Assembly (NCBI GenBank): GCA_964473865.1
Contig: CAYYQN010000022.1
Span: forward strand, 12,583-76,582
Direction: 5' to 3'
DNA length: 64,000 nucleotides
Origin: CAIMUX01 sp964473865
GTDB lineage: Bacteria; Eisenbacteria; RBG-16-71-46; CAIMUX01
A model generated the notes under the pieces. The model was not told the DNA's origin. It saw only the letters and a list, made by a program, of their open reading frames with translations, and made no database searches. The position numbers and the translations under genes were made by a program. Shown piece after piece: positions 32,789-43,896 of this stretch (positions are counted from its first letter, which is position 1; each line of letters begins with the position of its first letter).

Positions 32789-32821
32789 GGCGGGAGCCGG
32801 ACCAGAAGTCCAGCCCCCGCC
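32789..32821 (-). terminator. Terminator-like hairpin behind the outer-membrane protein gene
   Basis: On the - strand GGCGGGGGC pairs with GCTCCCGCC (one G-U pair) across a 15-base loop. It begins about 30 bases after the stop codon of the gene at 32850-33413. No clear T-run. Confidence 0.45.
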
Positions 32822-32849
32822 CGCGGAGGTCTCAGGATCGGAACGGCGC

Positions 32850-33413
32850 CTAGTTGAAGTAGAAGTGGAATCCGACGTTCGAGAGGGAGAGCGCCTCGGA
32901 CATGATCGAACTGGAGCTTTCGGAACCCTTGGTTCCCGGATCCACGGACTTGAAGATCAGGCCGTGGCCGGCGCCCAGGCTGAAACGCTTTCCGAACCAA
33001 TGCTCGACGCCGAGGGTCCCGGAGACTCCAAGCTCGGTTGCGGAGACCCACTTCCGGTCGGCCGAGTCCCAGGCCGGTGTGGATCCGAACATGAAGCCCG
33101 GGCGGACGAAAAACCGAGTCGTCTCGTCGCCCACCAGCACGTAAGGGACACCGGCTTCCACGGTGAAGGAAGTCTTCTTCTCCGTCTTGACGACAGGCAC
33201 TGTCCCGCTGTGGTCCGTGAACTCCATGTCCTGGTTCGCCAGACCGATGCCGAGGTCGACCGCCACCTTGTCGTTCACCCAGGCGCGTCCGCCAACCGGG
33301 GCATCCGCCCGGAAGTAGCCGAATCCGAGCTTCAACGCATCCGCGGCCGCGGCCGGAGTGGCCGACAAGGCCGTAACCGCCAGGGCCAGCACGATCAACA
33401 GAGTCTTCTGCAT
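32850..33413 (-). CDS. Small outer-membrane beta-barrel protein
   Basis: A 187-residue protein with a clear signal peptide (LLIVLALAVTALSATPAAAA) and alternating hydrophobic strands (KLGFGYFRADAP, VAVDLGIGLANQ, RFFVRPGFMFGS, TLGVEHWFGKRFSLGAGHGL), ending in VGFHFYFN. The terminal aromatic pattern fits recognition by the barrel-assembly machinery. GGAGGAGAGG precedes ATG 33413. It resembles OmpW/OmpA-barrel-sized porins but no exact family can be named. Function unknown. Confidence 0.78.
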   Translation of the reverse strand: MQKTLLIVLALAVTALSATPAAAADALKLGFGYFRADAPVGGRAWVNDKVAVDLGIGLANQDMEFTDHSGTVPVVKTEKKTSFTVEAGVPYVLVGDETTRFFVRPGFMFGSTPAWDSADRKWVSATELGVSGTLGVEHWFGKRFSLGAGHGLIFKSVDPGTKGSESSSSIMSEALSLSNVGFHFYFN

Positions 33414-33608
33414 GGTTCCTCTCCTCCTATACCAGCGCCTCTCGTCAACGTCGCCGCACCCGACGCGCGCGAGTCAGGGGCGCAGTTCGTCCTTCAGGGT
33501 TCGTCATCCGAAAGCCGTCTCCGTTGGGTGCTTCCCTGTCCCAACCCGGCTGCGTCTGCTCAACCACGTTTCGATGCGGATCACGCTCCGAACGATTGGC
33601 GCTCGAGG

Positions 33609-36600
33609 CTACGGCCTGTAGCGCACCCTTCCCACCAATCTCACCTTCGCCTCCATCCCCACCCGCGCCGCAAACGAGTCCGAGCCGTCGGCCGACGAGG
33701 TGATGAGGTATCGCCAGCGCAGCTCTCCGCCCTCGCTGGCCCGGAAGTTCGTCGTCCAGTAGTTGTTCAGCACCCAGGAGAAGACGTGCGGCGCGGCCGG
33801 GATTGCGATACGCGCGAACTGGCCGAGATTGAGCCCTCCCAGCTGCACCAGCGGCGTCTCGGGCGAACAGAGGATCGTCTGCCCCGCCGCCGGGCGCGCC
33901 GCCACGAACCCCTGGACGCCGACCCAGTCGCTGGCGCTCCCGGGAAGCTGATCCAATCCCGGCCGCACCGCGCCGCCCTGGCTCTCCCACGACAACGTCG
34001 CGTCAGCCGGGCCGAACGGGAACGCCACATAGACCGCCTCGGGATCGGTCACTGGGAGCTTCCGCAGGGCGTAACGAAGCTCGATGAGCTTCGCGGTCTT
34101 GTACAGCCGGACTTCGCAGGTGACGCCATGCGCATCCGCGCAGCCGGGCACTTGCGCGCGCAGGCGCACGCTCTGCCAGACCGGCCCGTCACCCACCGCC
34201 TCAACGGCGAGGCGTTCCCAACCGCTTCGCTCGACGGCGTCGAGTCGGAACCCTTCGAGCTGGTGCCGGTTGCCCAGCCGCTCGTGGATGAGGTGGCCCA
34301 GCGCCCACGGGCTCCCGGAGTCGACGAGATCCCGCTCCAGGCCGCGATCGACCAGGCGTACGACCCCGCCCCGCTCGGCATCGATCGCGATTTCGTAGAA
34401 CGCGCCGCGGAGGGCGACGCGATGAGGAAGCGCGGCCTCGATGGAGGCTCCCCCCGCAGTCGTTTCGGGATCGCTCGACGGTCCGCAGGCCGGCGGCGAG
34501 CCGTCCGCCGCGATCCGATACGTCCGCCACCCCAGCGCCGGCAGGTCCGCTGCCCACACCGTCCAGTAGGTACCGTCCTCGCGACTCTCCCCCGCCTGCA
34601 TCGGAAGCGGCCGGCTCTCGTCGTCCCACAGACATGCCGTCGACCCGCGCGGAAGCGAGCGATGGTCGATGTAGATCTCACACGGCCCCGAACGCGGCCA
34701 GTCGAGGGGGTTGAAGACCGTGAGGTATGGGGCATCGGCGATGCTGGGAGCGCGGTGCTCCCGGATGTGCGCCGCCTCGGCGGTCGGCGCGGATGCGGCG
34801 ACCGGGCCGGCGGGATTGGCGGGCGTGCCAGTTCCGCGCTCCCCCCGCCCTGGCTGCGCCTCTGACCGCCCCGGCGTATCCGGCCGCTCGCACGACGCCA
34901 GCCGCCCGAGCGCTTCCTCCCGGAGCAGGGCGCATTCCATCACCGCCTTCCAGGCGAACGCGGCCTTCTGGCCCCACTGCACCACGTTGTTGAGGCAGGT
35001 GGGGTCGCTGATGCTCTCCGCCGCCCCGAAGGTGTGCTCGGCGTAGAAGAGGAGATGCTCCCTCGCCTGCTCGACGCGCCGGAGTGTCGCTTCGGGAACT
35101 GCGCCGCCGCGCCGGCGAACCATCTCCAGGAGCCCCTGCACGCCGAGGAGATCTCCCGCGCAGACGCGCGCGACCGCCGTCTCGCGCGGGGCCGAGCCGA
35201 ACCCGTCCATCCACCAGTCCGGCCAGGCGCCGCGCAAGACCGGTATGTCATCGTGGCCGCCGAGCGCCAGCGGACCATCTTCGCCCCCACTCGGCAGCGT
35301 GTCGAGGAAGCCGCCGGCGGTATCGAGGCGAAGCTTTGGCCACTCGTACGTCTCGTTCCAGCGGCGGACCACCGTGCAGGCCGCGCGGGAGGGGGGCGAG
35401 TTGTCGGTAAAGAATCCGCCGAACTGCACGAGCAGGCGATCGCGGGCATACCCGCGCGCCTTGAGCTGATCCAAGTGCCGGAGCAGCGTGTCTCGGAAGC
35501 TGTCCGGATCCGAGCCTAAGAGCCCAAGCATGTTCCCGCGCATGTAGTGGTCGCCCGCATGCACGAGGAGCGCGTTTCCCGACCGCGACTCCCAGCGAAA
35601 AAGCGCAGGCAGCTCGAACGGTTTGACCGCGCGGTGCGTATTCTGCGCCATGAGCATATAGTCCACGCCCTCCGCACAGAGCTGATCGACCAGGCACCAG
35701 GGAACGCCGTTGATGTCCGACTGCATCGCCGTGCGCACCGGGAGGCCGCGTTCCCGGAACTCGCGCAACGGCCCGAGCTGCGCCAGGGCGCCCGGCTCGT
35801 CCAGCAGGTCCGAGAGATTCAGGAAGAGCGCCGTCACCTCGATTCGCCCTTCGCGCACCCGGCGGAGGAACCGTTCGACTTGCTCCTCGGGGCGCACCCG
35901 GAGGAATTCCCGCACCGCCCACGAAGTCTCGCAGGTCCAGCGGAACCGCGCCTCCGCGGGCAGATGATCGGTGGCATCGCAGTGGTCGAGCGCGGCATCG
36001 AGGAACCGCAGGTGATCCGCCAGGATCTCCGCCTGGGGGCGCGTGTAGCCGATATCGGTGTGGGTGTGCTGCACAAGGGAAACCGTCCAGCGGCGCGCCG
36101 GGCGGAGCGTGAAGCGTTCCTCGCGATCCGGTCCGTCGCCGAGGCGAATGACGGCGAGGAGTCCCGTTTCCTCCTCGACCTCCGGCAGCTCCACGGCGAC
36201 TGGATTGTGGCCCGGTGAGAGGGAGACAGCGGCCGGCGCGAACGGTAGCGCGGTGGATCCCGCCGCGCCAGGAGGCCCAGGTGAGTCCGTCGGTTCCACA
36301 CGTGAGGCCGTTGCCGCGAAGGCCGGGACGATCGCACTGCCGCACGTTGCGGCTGCCACCGGCTCGATCCTCACCGTGCCCTGCACCGGCGCGCCCACGT
36401 GCGTGAACTCGAAGAGCACGGTGCGCCAGAGACGGCCATCACGGCGCGTGAGGAGATCAAGCGGGCGGATCAGACAACGCTCCGCCACCGCCGTTTCAAA
36501 CGTCATGTACCAGGTGCGGCTGCCCGCCGACTCCCCCTTCACGCGCAAGACCTGGGGTTGCCCGGACCGCAGCAGCCTCCGGGAAACGGTGAGGACCGCG

Positions 36601-37007
36601 TACCCCATGAGGTCGTCGTACTTGTCGACCAGGGTCGCGCGAAACGTCAACTCCGCGCCATCGCGCCCGGTCACCGTCCAGCACCGCGGCTCCGTGGCGG
36701 TGGGGTTCGCAAAGGAGAGGAGCGGCGACCCGTTGAGCCAGAGTTCGAACGCATGCCGATCGGAGTTGACATCAATGCCGAATAGCCACAGGAAGGAGGC
36801 GCGGTCGGACACGTCCGGCAACGTCGGCAACGCCGCCGTCTCCCACTCGATATCCTGCGTGCCCTCCAGCGAGCGGACGAGGAGCGAGTGGTCTACGTCC
36901 GGATCGGGCGAGTGGTAGGCAAGTCTCTCCCCCCGGATGGACCGCGCGTACCCCTGGAAGAAGGAAGACGGCCAGGCGGCCGCCGCGGAGTCACCAGTTG
37001 CTGCCAT
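33609..37007 (-). CDS. Glycoside hydrolase family 38 (alpha-mannosidase-like)
   Basis: A 1132-residue retaining alpha-mannosidase-type enzyme. The catalytic domain holds the zinc ligands in QHTHTDIGYTRP (H316, D318) and the nucleophile region MQSDINGVPW (D431). A long beta-sandwich C-terminal part begins near APYLTVFNPLDW. ATG 37007 is chosen because GGGGGG precedes it; a TTG 27 bases upstream has no site. About 310 residues before the catalytic domain form an unusual N-terminal extension, including a Pro/Ala-rich stretch. No signal peptide is visible, so the enzyme may be cytoplasmic. It lies 68 bases after the acyl-CoA dehydrogenase gene on the same strand. Confidence 0.85.
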   Translation of the reverse strand: MAATGDSAAAAWPSSFFQGYARSIRGERLAYHSPDPDVDHSLLVRSLEGTQDIEWETAALPTLPDVSDRASFLWLFGIDVNSDRHAFELWLNGSPLLSFANPTATEPRCWTVTGRDGAELTFRATLVDKYDDLMGYAVLTVSRRLLRSGQPQVLRVKGESAGSRTWYMTFETAVAERCLIRPLDLLTRRDGRLWRTVLFEFTHVGAPVQGTVRIEPVAAATCGSAIVPAFAATASRVEPTDSPGPPGAAGSTALPFAPAAVSLSPGHNPVAVELPEVEEETGLLAVIRLGDGPDREERFTLRPARRWTVSLVQHTHTDIGYTRPQAEILADHLRFLDAALDHCDATDHLPAEARFRWTCETSWAVREFLRVRPEEQVERFLRRVREGRIEVTALFLNLSDLLDEPGALAQLGPLREFRERGLPVRTAMQSDINGVPWCLVDQLCAEGVDYMLMAQNTHRAVKPFELPALFRWESRSGNALLVHAGDHYMRGNMLGLLGSDPDSFRDTLLRHLDQLKARGYARDRLLVQFGGFFTDNSPPSRAACTVVRRWNETYEWPKLRLDTAGGFLDTLPSGGEDGPLALGGHDDIPVLRGAWPDWWMDGFGSAPRETAVARVCAGDLLGVQGLLEMVRRRGGAVPEATLRRVEQAREHLLFYAEHTFGAAESISDPTCLNNVVQWGQKAAFAWKAVMECALLREEALGRLASCERPDTPGRSEAQPGRGERGTGTPANPAGPVAASAPTAEAAHIREHRAPSIADAPYLTVFNPLDWPRSGPCEIYIDHRSLPRGSTACLWDDESRPLPMQAGESREDGTYWTVWAADLPALGWRTYRIAADGSPPACGPSSDPETTAGGASIEAALPHRVALRGAFYEIAIDAERGGVVRLVDRGLERDLVDSGSPWALGHLIHERLGNRHQLEGFRLDAVERSGWERLAVEAVGDGPVWQSVRLRAQVPGCADAHGVTCEVRLYKTAKLIELRYALRKLPVTDPEAVYVAFPFGPADATLSWESQGGAVRPGLDQLPGSASDWVGVQGFVAARPAAGQTILCSPETPLVQLGGLNLGQFARIAIPAAPHVFSWVLNNYWTTNFRASEGGELRWRYLITSSADGSDSFAARVGMEAKVRLVGRVRYRP

Positions 37008-37075
37008 GTGCCACCCCCCGCGCGCCGACGACAACCGGCGGCTCGCCGGGATCGTAACAAGCGGCCAAAGCCCCG

Positions 37076-38278
37076 CTACGCCCCGCTCTTCCCCCCCAAC
37101 AGCTGCCGCGCGATCACGAGCCGCTGCATCTCCGAGGTCCCTTCGTAGATCTCCGTGATTCGGGCGTCCCGGTAGAGGCGCTCCACCGCGTATTCCTTGA
37201 TGTACCCGTAGCCGCCGTGGATCTGCAGCGCCGTGGAGCAGACCTCGTTGGCAATTCGCGAGGCGTAGAGCTTGGCCATGGCCGCCTCCTTGGTATGGGG
37301 CAGACCCTGGTCCTTCAGCCAGGCCGCGCGGTGGACCAGCAGCCGGGCCGCATCGACCTTGACCTTCATGTCGGCGATCATGAACTGGATCGCCTGGAAC
37401 GCCGACAACGGGCGCTCGAACTGCCGCCGCTCCTGCGCGTACTGCACGGCGGCGGACAGCGCGCCCTGCGCAATCCCGACCGCCTGCGCCCCCACGCCGA
37501 TCCGGCCGTTGTCGAGGGACATCATGGCGATCTTGAACCCTTCACCCTCCGCGCCCAGGCGTTGTCCCGCGTCGATCACGCAGTCGCGGAAAACCACTTC
37601 TGCGGTGTCGGAGGCTCGCAGGCCCATCTTGTCCTCAAGCTTGCCGGCGGAGATTCCCGGCGTTGTGCGCTCCACCAGGAATGCGGTGACGCCGCGGTGG
37701 GGCGCTTCCGCCACCTCCGCGGTCCGCCCCATCACCAAGAAGAGGTCGGCGATCGAGCCGTTGGTCACAAACGCCTTGGTCCCGTTCAGGCGATAGCTCG
37801 CCACGTCCGACAGCGAGGCCCCCGGAAGCAGCGGTCTTCCGTCTCTCCCCAGCCGCTCCACCTTCAGCCGCAGCCGGGCCGCATCCGAACCGGCCTCCGG
37901 CTCGGTGAGCGAGAACGCGCCGATCCACTCTCCGGCCAGACGCGGCAGGTAGTCCTGCTTCTGCCGGTCGGTCCCGAAGCGCAGGATCGGAAACGCGCTG
38001 ACGGAGTTGTGTACCGACAGGATGATCGCCACCGCCCCACAGACCCGGGAGATCTCCTCGATCACTCCGGCGTAGCAGGAGGTGGAGACGCGGGAGCCAC
38101 CGTGTTCTTCCGGGATCATGAGGCCGAAGAGCCCCATCTCCTGCATCTGGCGCACCACGGCGAGAGGCACTTCCCCCTCTTCGTCGAGCTGGCGAGCGAT
38201 CGGCGAGAGCTCGGCCGCCACAAACTCCCGAACCGTGTCCAGGATCATCTGTTCCTCTTCCGAGAAACCGAGATTCAC
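37076..38278 (-). CDS. Acyl-CoA dehydrogenase (2)
   Basis: A 400-residue FAD-dependent acyl-CoA dehydrogenase. Visible family signatures are EEEQMILDTVREFVA, FSLTEPEAGSDA, GVGAQAVGIAQGAL, QIHGGYGYIKEYAVERLYRD and ITEIYEGTSEMQR, the last with the catalytic Glu of the short-chain branch. The GTG start at 38278 (VNLGFSEEEQ) follows GGGAGGGGA; longer in-frame extensions run into noncoding-like sequence. It is the last acyl-CoA gene of the operon and probably oxidises a short or branched acyl-CoA, passing electrons to ETF. Confidence 0.92.
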   Translation of the reverse strand: MNLGFSEEEQMILDTVREFVAAELSPIARQLDEEGEVPLAVVRQMQEMGLFGLMIPEEHGGSRVSTSCYAGVIEEISRVCGAVAIILSVHNSVSAFPILRFGTDRQKQDYLPRLAGEWIGAFSLTEPEAGSDAARLRLKVERLGRDGRPLLPGASLSDVASYRLNGTKAFVTNGSIADLFLVMGRTAEVAEAPHRGVTAFLVERTTPGISAGKLEDKMGLRASDTAEVVFRDCVIDAGQRLGAEGEGFKIAMMSLDNGRIGVGAQAVGIAQGALSAAVQYAQERRQFERPLSAFQAIQFMIADMKVKVDAARLLVHRAAWLKDQGLPHTKEAAMAKLYASRIANEVCSTALQIHGGYGYIKEYAVERLYRDARITEIYEGTSEMQRLVIARQLLGGKSGA

Positions 38279-38409
38279 GTTCCCCTCCCTGCCCTGCGGG
38301 CGATCGCCCGGGCATGCCGATCCTTGTGCCGCCCCGTCTCTCCTACGTCTCTGGGGCGCGCGGTTCGCCCGGCACTGCGGTGGACGGCCGCGATGCTCAC
38401 GGCATCCGG

Positions 38410-39555
<1,146 letters not shown>

Positions 39556-39674
39556 CGCCTCCTGGTCGGACGTGCGAAAACACCGCCCGCCGCCCGTTGG
39601 TATCCGATTGCGGGTTCAGCCCCGCGGCCCGCCGGTCTCCGATCGCGGTTCGATTCGGCGCCTCCGTTGGCGTC

Positions 39675-40532
39675 TCACTCCGTGTAGTCGTAGAACCCCT
39701 TCCCCGTCTTGCGGCCCAGGTGCCCGGCCTGGACCATCCGCCGGAGCAACGGGCAGGGGCGGTACTTGTCATCGCCCAGGCCTCGGTGCAGCACCTCCAT
39801 GATGTGGAGGCAGACGTCCAGCCCGATGAAGTCGGCCAGGGTGAGAGGTCCCATCGGGTGATTCATCCCCAGCTTCATCACGGTGTCGATGTCCTCGCGC
39901 GAGGCGACCCCCTCCATGAGGCAGAAGACCGACTCATTGATCATCGGCATCAGGATCCGGTTGGCGACAAAGCCCGGGTAGTCCTCTACCGTGACCGGAG
40001 TCTTGCCGAGTTCGTGGGCCAGCTTCTCCACTGCCCCCGCCGTCTCATCCGACGTGGCGTGCCCCCGGATGATCTCCACCAGCGTCATCACCGGGACCGG
40101 ATTCATGAAGTGCATCCCGATCACCCGGTCGGGCCGCCGGGTCACCGCCGCCAGTTCCGTGATCGGGATCGACGAGGTGTTGGAGGCGAGAATGCAGTCG
40201 ATTCCGGTGGACCCATCGAGCGCGCGGAACAGCTCCTTCTTCAGGTCCGCGTCCTCAGGCACCGCCTCGATGACCACCTGGGCCTCGCGGAGCGGCTCCG
40301 GCTTGGTGGTGCGGCTGACCCGCTCGAGGATGACCGGCACCTGCTCCGCCCCGAGGACCCCCTTCTTGACCAGCCGCTCCAGGCTCTTCTGGATCGTGGC
40401 GGCGGCCCGATCCAGCGCTTCCGGACTGGTGTCCATCATCACCACCGGATACCCGGCCTGGGCCAGCACCTGGGCAATGCCGTTGCCCATCGTCCCGCTG
40501 CCCACCACCCCGATGCGACGGTGCTTGTCCAT
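39675..40532 (-). CDS. hbd: 3-hydroxybutyryl-CoA dehydrogenase
   Basis: An NAD(P)-dependent 3-hydroxyacyl-CoA dehydrogenase of 285 residues. It shows the dinucleotide loop GVVGSGTMGNGIAQ, VIEAVPEDADLKKELF, ASNTSSIPITELA and GMHFMNPVPVM, which includes the catalytic His. NRILMPMINESVFCLMEGVA and MGPLTLADFIGLD form the C-terminal helical domain. ATG 40532 gives the usual N-terminus; an ATG four codons upstream sits directly on the AGGAGG. It interconverts acetoacetyl-CoA and 3-hydroxybutyryl-CoA between the thiolase and hydratase steps. Confidence 0.94.
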   Translation of the reverse strand: MDKHRRIGVVGSGTMGNGIAQVLAQAGYPVVMMDTSPEALDRAAATIQKSLERLVKKGVLGAEQVPVILERVSRTTKPEPLREAQVVIEAVPEDADLKKELFRALDGSTGIDCILASNTSSIPITELAAVTRRPDRVIGMHFMNPVPVMTLVEIIRGHATSDETAGAVEKLAHELGKTPVTVEDYPGFVANRILMPMINESVFCLMEGVASREDIDTVMKLGMNHPMGPLTLADFIGLDVCLHIMEVLHRGLGDDKYRPCPLLRRMVQAGHLGRKTGKGFYDYTE

Positions 40533-40627
40533 GTCTGCCTGCATCCTCCTCTGGAACGTCTCTCCGCGATCCCGGGTCCCGCCCGGACCGGCCCGAGCGG
40601 AGACGTCCGATCTGCGCACCTGGTTGA

Positions 40628-41824
40628 TTACAGCATCTCGAGGGAAAGCGCCACCGCGTTTCCGCCGCCCAGGCAAAGCGTGGCCAGACCCTGCCGGCCG
40701 CCTCGGTCCCGGAGAGCATGCAGCAGGGTCACGAGGATCCGGGCGCCGCTGGCGCCGATCGGATGGCCCAGGGCCACGGCTCCGCCGCGGACGTTCACGC
40801 GCGACCAGTCCCAGCCCAGCTCGCTCCCGTTGACCAGGGCCTGGGCGGCGAACGCCTCGTTGGCCTCGATCAGGTCGTAGTCGCCGATCTTCCGGCCGGT
40901 CCTTTCCATCAGCTTGCGGACCGCCACGACCGGCGCGTAGAAGATCATCTCCGGCGAGGTGCCGCCCGAAGCGTAGCCGGTGATGCGCGCCCATGGCGTG
41001 AGGCCCAGCTCCTTCGCCCGCGCGCCGGAGACCACCAAGACCGCAGCGCTGCCGTCGTTGACGCTGGGGGCGTTTCCGGCGGTGACCGTTCCGTCCTTCT
41101 CGAATGCCGGCTTCAACCGCGCCAGGCTCTCTCGGGTGGTGTCGCGGCGCGGGCTCTCATCCGTGTCCACGACGACCGGATCGCCCTTCTTCTGCGGAAT
41201 GCTCACCGGCAGAGTCTCCGCCCGGAACTGCCCCGTCTCGATCGCGGCGATGGCCCGGTGGTGACTCTCCACCGCGAACTCATCCTGCTGCTCGCGGGTG
41301 ACCTGGAAGCTGCGGGCGATGAATTCGGCGGCGCTGCCCATGTGCCAGTTCTTGAAGGCGCACCAGAGCCCGTCGTGGACCAGGGCGTCGACGAGCTGGC
41401 CGTGCCCGAGGCGATACCCGGTGCGCGCCTGCGGGAGCAGATGCGGGGCATTGGACATGCTTTCCATGCCGCCGGCCACGATCAGATCCGCCTGCCCGGC
41501 GGCAATCTCGCTGGCCGCGACCATAACGGCCCGCAGCCCGGAACCGCACACCATGTTGACCGTGAGAGCCGGGACCGTGTCGGGGACTCCGCCCGCGATC
41601 GCGGCCTGTCGCGCCGGGGCCTGGCCCACACCCGCCTGCAGCACATGGCCCAGGATCACCTCATCCACAGCGTCCGGCGGGACGCCGGACCGGCGCAACG
41701 CCTCACGCACCGTCAGACCGCCGAGTTCCGGCGCGGGCAAAGAGGCGAGCCCTCCCTGGAATCTGCCGATCGGCGTGCGCACGGCGCCGATCAGATAGGC
41801 GCCGCGATCCTGCAATGGGGCCAT
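40628..41824 (-). CDS. Acetyl-CoA acetyltransferase (thiolase)
   Basis: A 398-residue thiolase of the degradative/acetoacetyl-CoA type. The nucleophile Cys93 lies in NMVCGSGLRAV. GGMESMSNAPHLLP, NEAFAAQAL, GGAVALGHPIGASGAR (catalytic His) and TLCLGGGNAVAL (second Cys) complete the active site. AGGAGG precedes ATG 41824. In this operon it condenses or cleaves acetoacetyl-CoA next to a CoA-transferase and 3-hydroxybutyryl-CoA dehydrogenase. Confidence 0.95.
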   Translation of the reverse strand: MAPLQDRGAYLIGAVRTPIGRFQGGLASLPAPELGGLTVREALRRSGVPPDAVDEVILGHVLQAGVGQAPARQAAIAGGVPDTVPALTVNMVCGSGLRAVMVAASEIAAGQADLIVAGGMESMSNAPHLLPQARTGYRLGHGQLVDALVHDGLWCAFKNWHMGSAAEFIARSFQVTREQQDEFAVESHHRAIAAIETGQFRAETLPVSIPQKKGDPVVVDTDESPRRDTTRESLARLKPAFEKDGTVTAGNAPSVNDGSAAVLVVSGARAKELGLTPWARITGYASGGTSPEMIFYAPVVAVRKLMERTGRKIGDYDLIEANEAFAAQALVNGSELGWDWSRVNVRGGAVALGHPIGASGARILVTLLHALRDRGGRQGLATLCLGGGNAVALSLEML

Positions 41825-41943
41825 GTTTCCTCCTGCTCGGGGCTCGCCGGCGTGCGGTACGAGCCTCCTTGATGGTCTGACAAGGGGCGCCTACGGCTCC
41901 GCAGAGGCGCGTCGAGAGCGGCGGACGGCCGCCGGGCCCGCGA

Positions 41944-42609
41944 TCAGCACGCGATCTCCGGGACCGGGCCGTCCACCTGGAGCCGCGCGCCCGTGACCGC
42001 CTGGATTTCCGCCACGCTGAAGCCCGGGGCGGCCTCCCGCAGCACGAAGCCCCGGCCCGCCTCGACATCGATGACGGCGTATTCGGTGATGATTCGATGC
42101 ACACAGCGCCGGCCGGTGAGGGGAAGGGTGCATTGCTCGAGGAGCTTGGGGGTGCTGTCCTTGGCGCAGTGCTGCATGGTGACGATCACCCGCTTCGCCC
42201 CGGCGACCAGGTCCATGGCGCCCCCCATCCCCTTCACCATCTTGCCCGGTATCATCCAGTTGGCGAGATTCCCCTCCTGGTCGACTTCCATCGCCCCGAG
42301 GATGGTGAGATCGATGTGCCCGCCCCGGATCATGGCGAACGAGTCGGCGCTGGAAAAGAAGCTGCCCCCGGTGACGGCCGTGATCGTCTGCTTTCCCGCA
42401 TTGATGAGGTCGGCGTCCTCCTCTCCGGCGTACGGAAACGGACCGATCCCGAGCAGCCCGTTCTCGGATTGCAGGACGATCTCCATCCCCGGAGGGATGT
42501 GGTTGGCGGCCAAAGTCGGCATCCCGATTCCGAGATTGACGTACATTCCGGCGCGAAACTCCGCCGCCGCCCGGCGCACGATCTGTTCCTTGGTCAACGT
42601 CGTCTTCAT
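41944..42609 (-). CDS. scoB: 3-oxoacid CoA-transferase subunit B
   Basis: The beta subunit (221 residues) of a class I CoA-transferase. The catalytic Glu49 lies in LQSENGLLGIGPFP, the family's S-E-N-G motif. GAMEVDQEGNLANWMIPGK and MQHCAKDSTPKLLEQCTLPLTG are also typical. It lies 13 bases after the A subunit gene. The heterodimer moves CoA between succinyl-CoA and acetoacetate or a similar pair; succinyl-CoA would come from the mutase pathway at 3-16 kb. Confidence 0.94.
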   Translation of the reverse strand: MKTTLTKEQIVRRAAAEFRAGMYVNLGIGMPTLAANHIPPGMEIVLQSENGLLGIGPFPYAGEEDADLINAGKQTITAVTGGSFFSSADSFAMIRGGHIDLTILGAMEVDQEGNLANWMIPGKMVKGMGGAMDLVAGAKRVIVTMQHCAKDSTPKLLEQCTLPLTGRRCVHRIITEYAVIDVEAGRGFVLREAAPGFSVAEIQAVTGARLQVDGPVPEIAC

Positions 42610-42622
42610 CGCGTCCTCCCGT

Positions 42623-43330
<708 letters not shown>

Positions 43331-43470
43331 GTTGGTCTGTTCCTCCGTCAGATCCGCCTCTCGGACAACCCATGAGTACCGGTCCCCCACGCAGCGGAAT
43401 CCTTCGCCGGAAGCCACGCCCGATCGCGCCCGGGCCGGTTTCGCAGCAGCCTCGACTCTGCGGCAGCCAG

Positions 43471-43896
43471 CTAGACTCCCGCCTCGGCCGTGGACGCCCG
43501 CTTTCGCTCGAACCAGTCGCGCAGGAAGGCGATCGGCTCCGTCGTGGGCGTGCCGGGCCCGTATACCGCGGCCACTCCCATCCGCTTCAGCTCGGCCGCG
43601 TCTTCTCCGGGAATGATCCCGCCGCCGATCACCAGGATGTCTCCGGCGTCCCGCTCCCGCAGCAGCTCGAGCAGTCGCGCGAAGAGCGGCATGTGTGCCC
43701 CGCTCAGAATGGAGAGCGACACCACGTCGACATCCTCCTGCACCGCCGCCTCGACGATCATCTCGGGGGTCTGGTGCAGCCCGGTGTAGATGACCTCGAA
43801 CCCCGCGTCGCGGAACGCCGTCGCAATGACCTTGGCTCCGCGGTCATGTCCGTCAAGACCGGGTTTGCCCACCAGCACCCGCAGACGCTCGTTCAC
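43471..43896 (-). CDS. Free-standing cobalamin-binding subunit of an acyl-CoA mutase
   Basis: A 141-residue B12-binding domain homologous to the C-terminal domain of methylmalonyl-CoA mutase. It carries GKPGLDGHDRGAKVIATAF with the cobalt ligand His17, LSILSGAHMPLF and VIGGGIIPGED. Single-domain proteins of this kind are the small subunits of split mutases (McmA2, IcmB, HcmB types). No matching catalytic subunit lies in this window, and the MutA/MutB pair already has its own B12 domain. It overlaps the MeaB-like gene by ATGA, so the two are made together. Confidence 0.92.
   Translation of the reverse strand: MNERLRVLVGKPGLDGHDRGAKVIATAFRDAGFEVIYTGLHQTPEMIVEAAVQEDVDVVSLSILSGAHMPLFARLLELLRERDAGDILVIGGGIIPGEDAAELKRMGVAAVYGPGTPTTEPIAFLRDWFERKRASTAEAGV

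Noticed and set aside
39600..39674. Possible tRNA T-arm (GGTTCGATT) in a spacer
   Set aside because: The flanking five bases on each side do not pair, and no acceptor or anticodon arms can be drawn.
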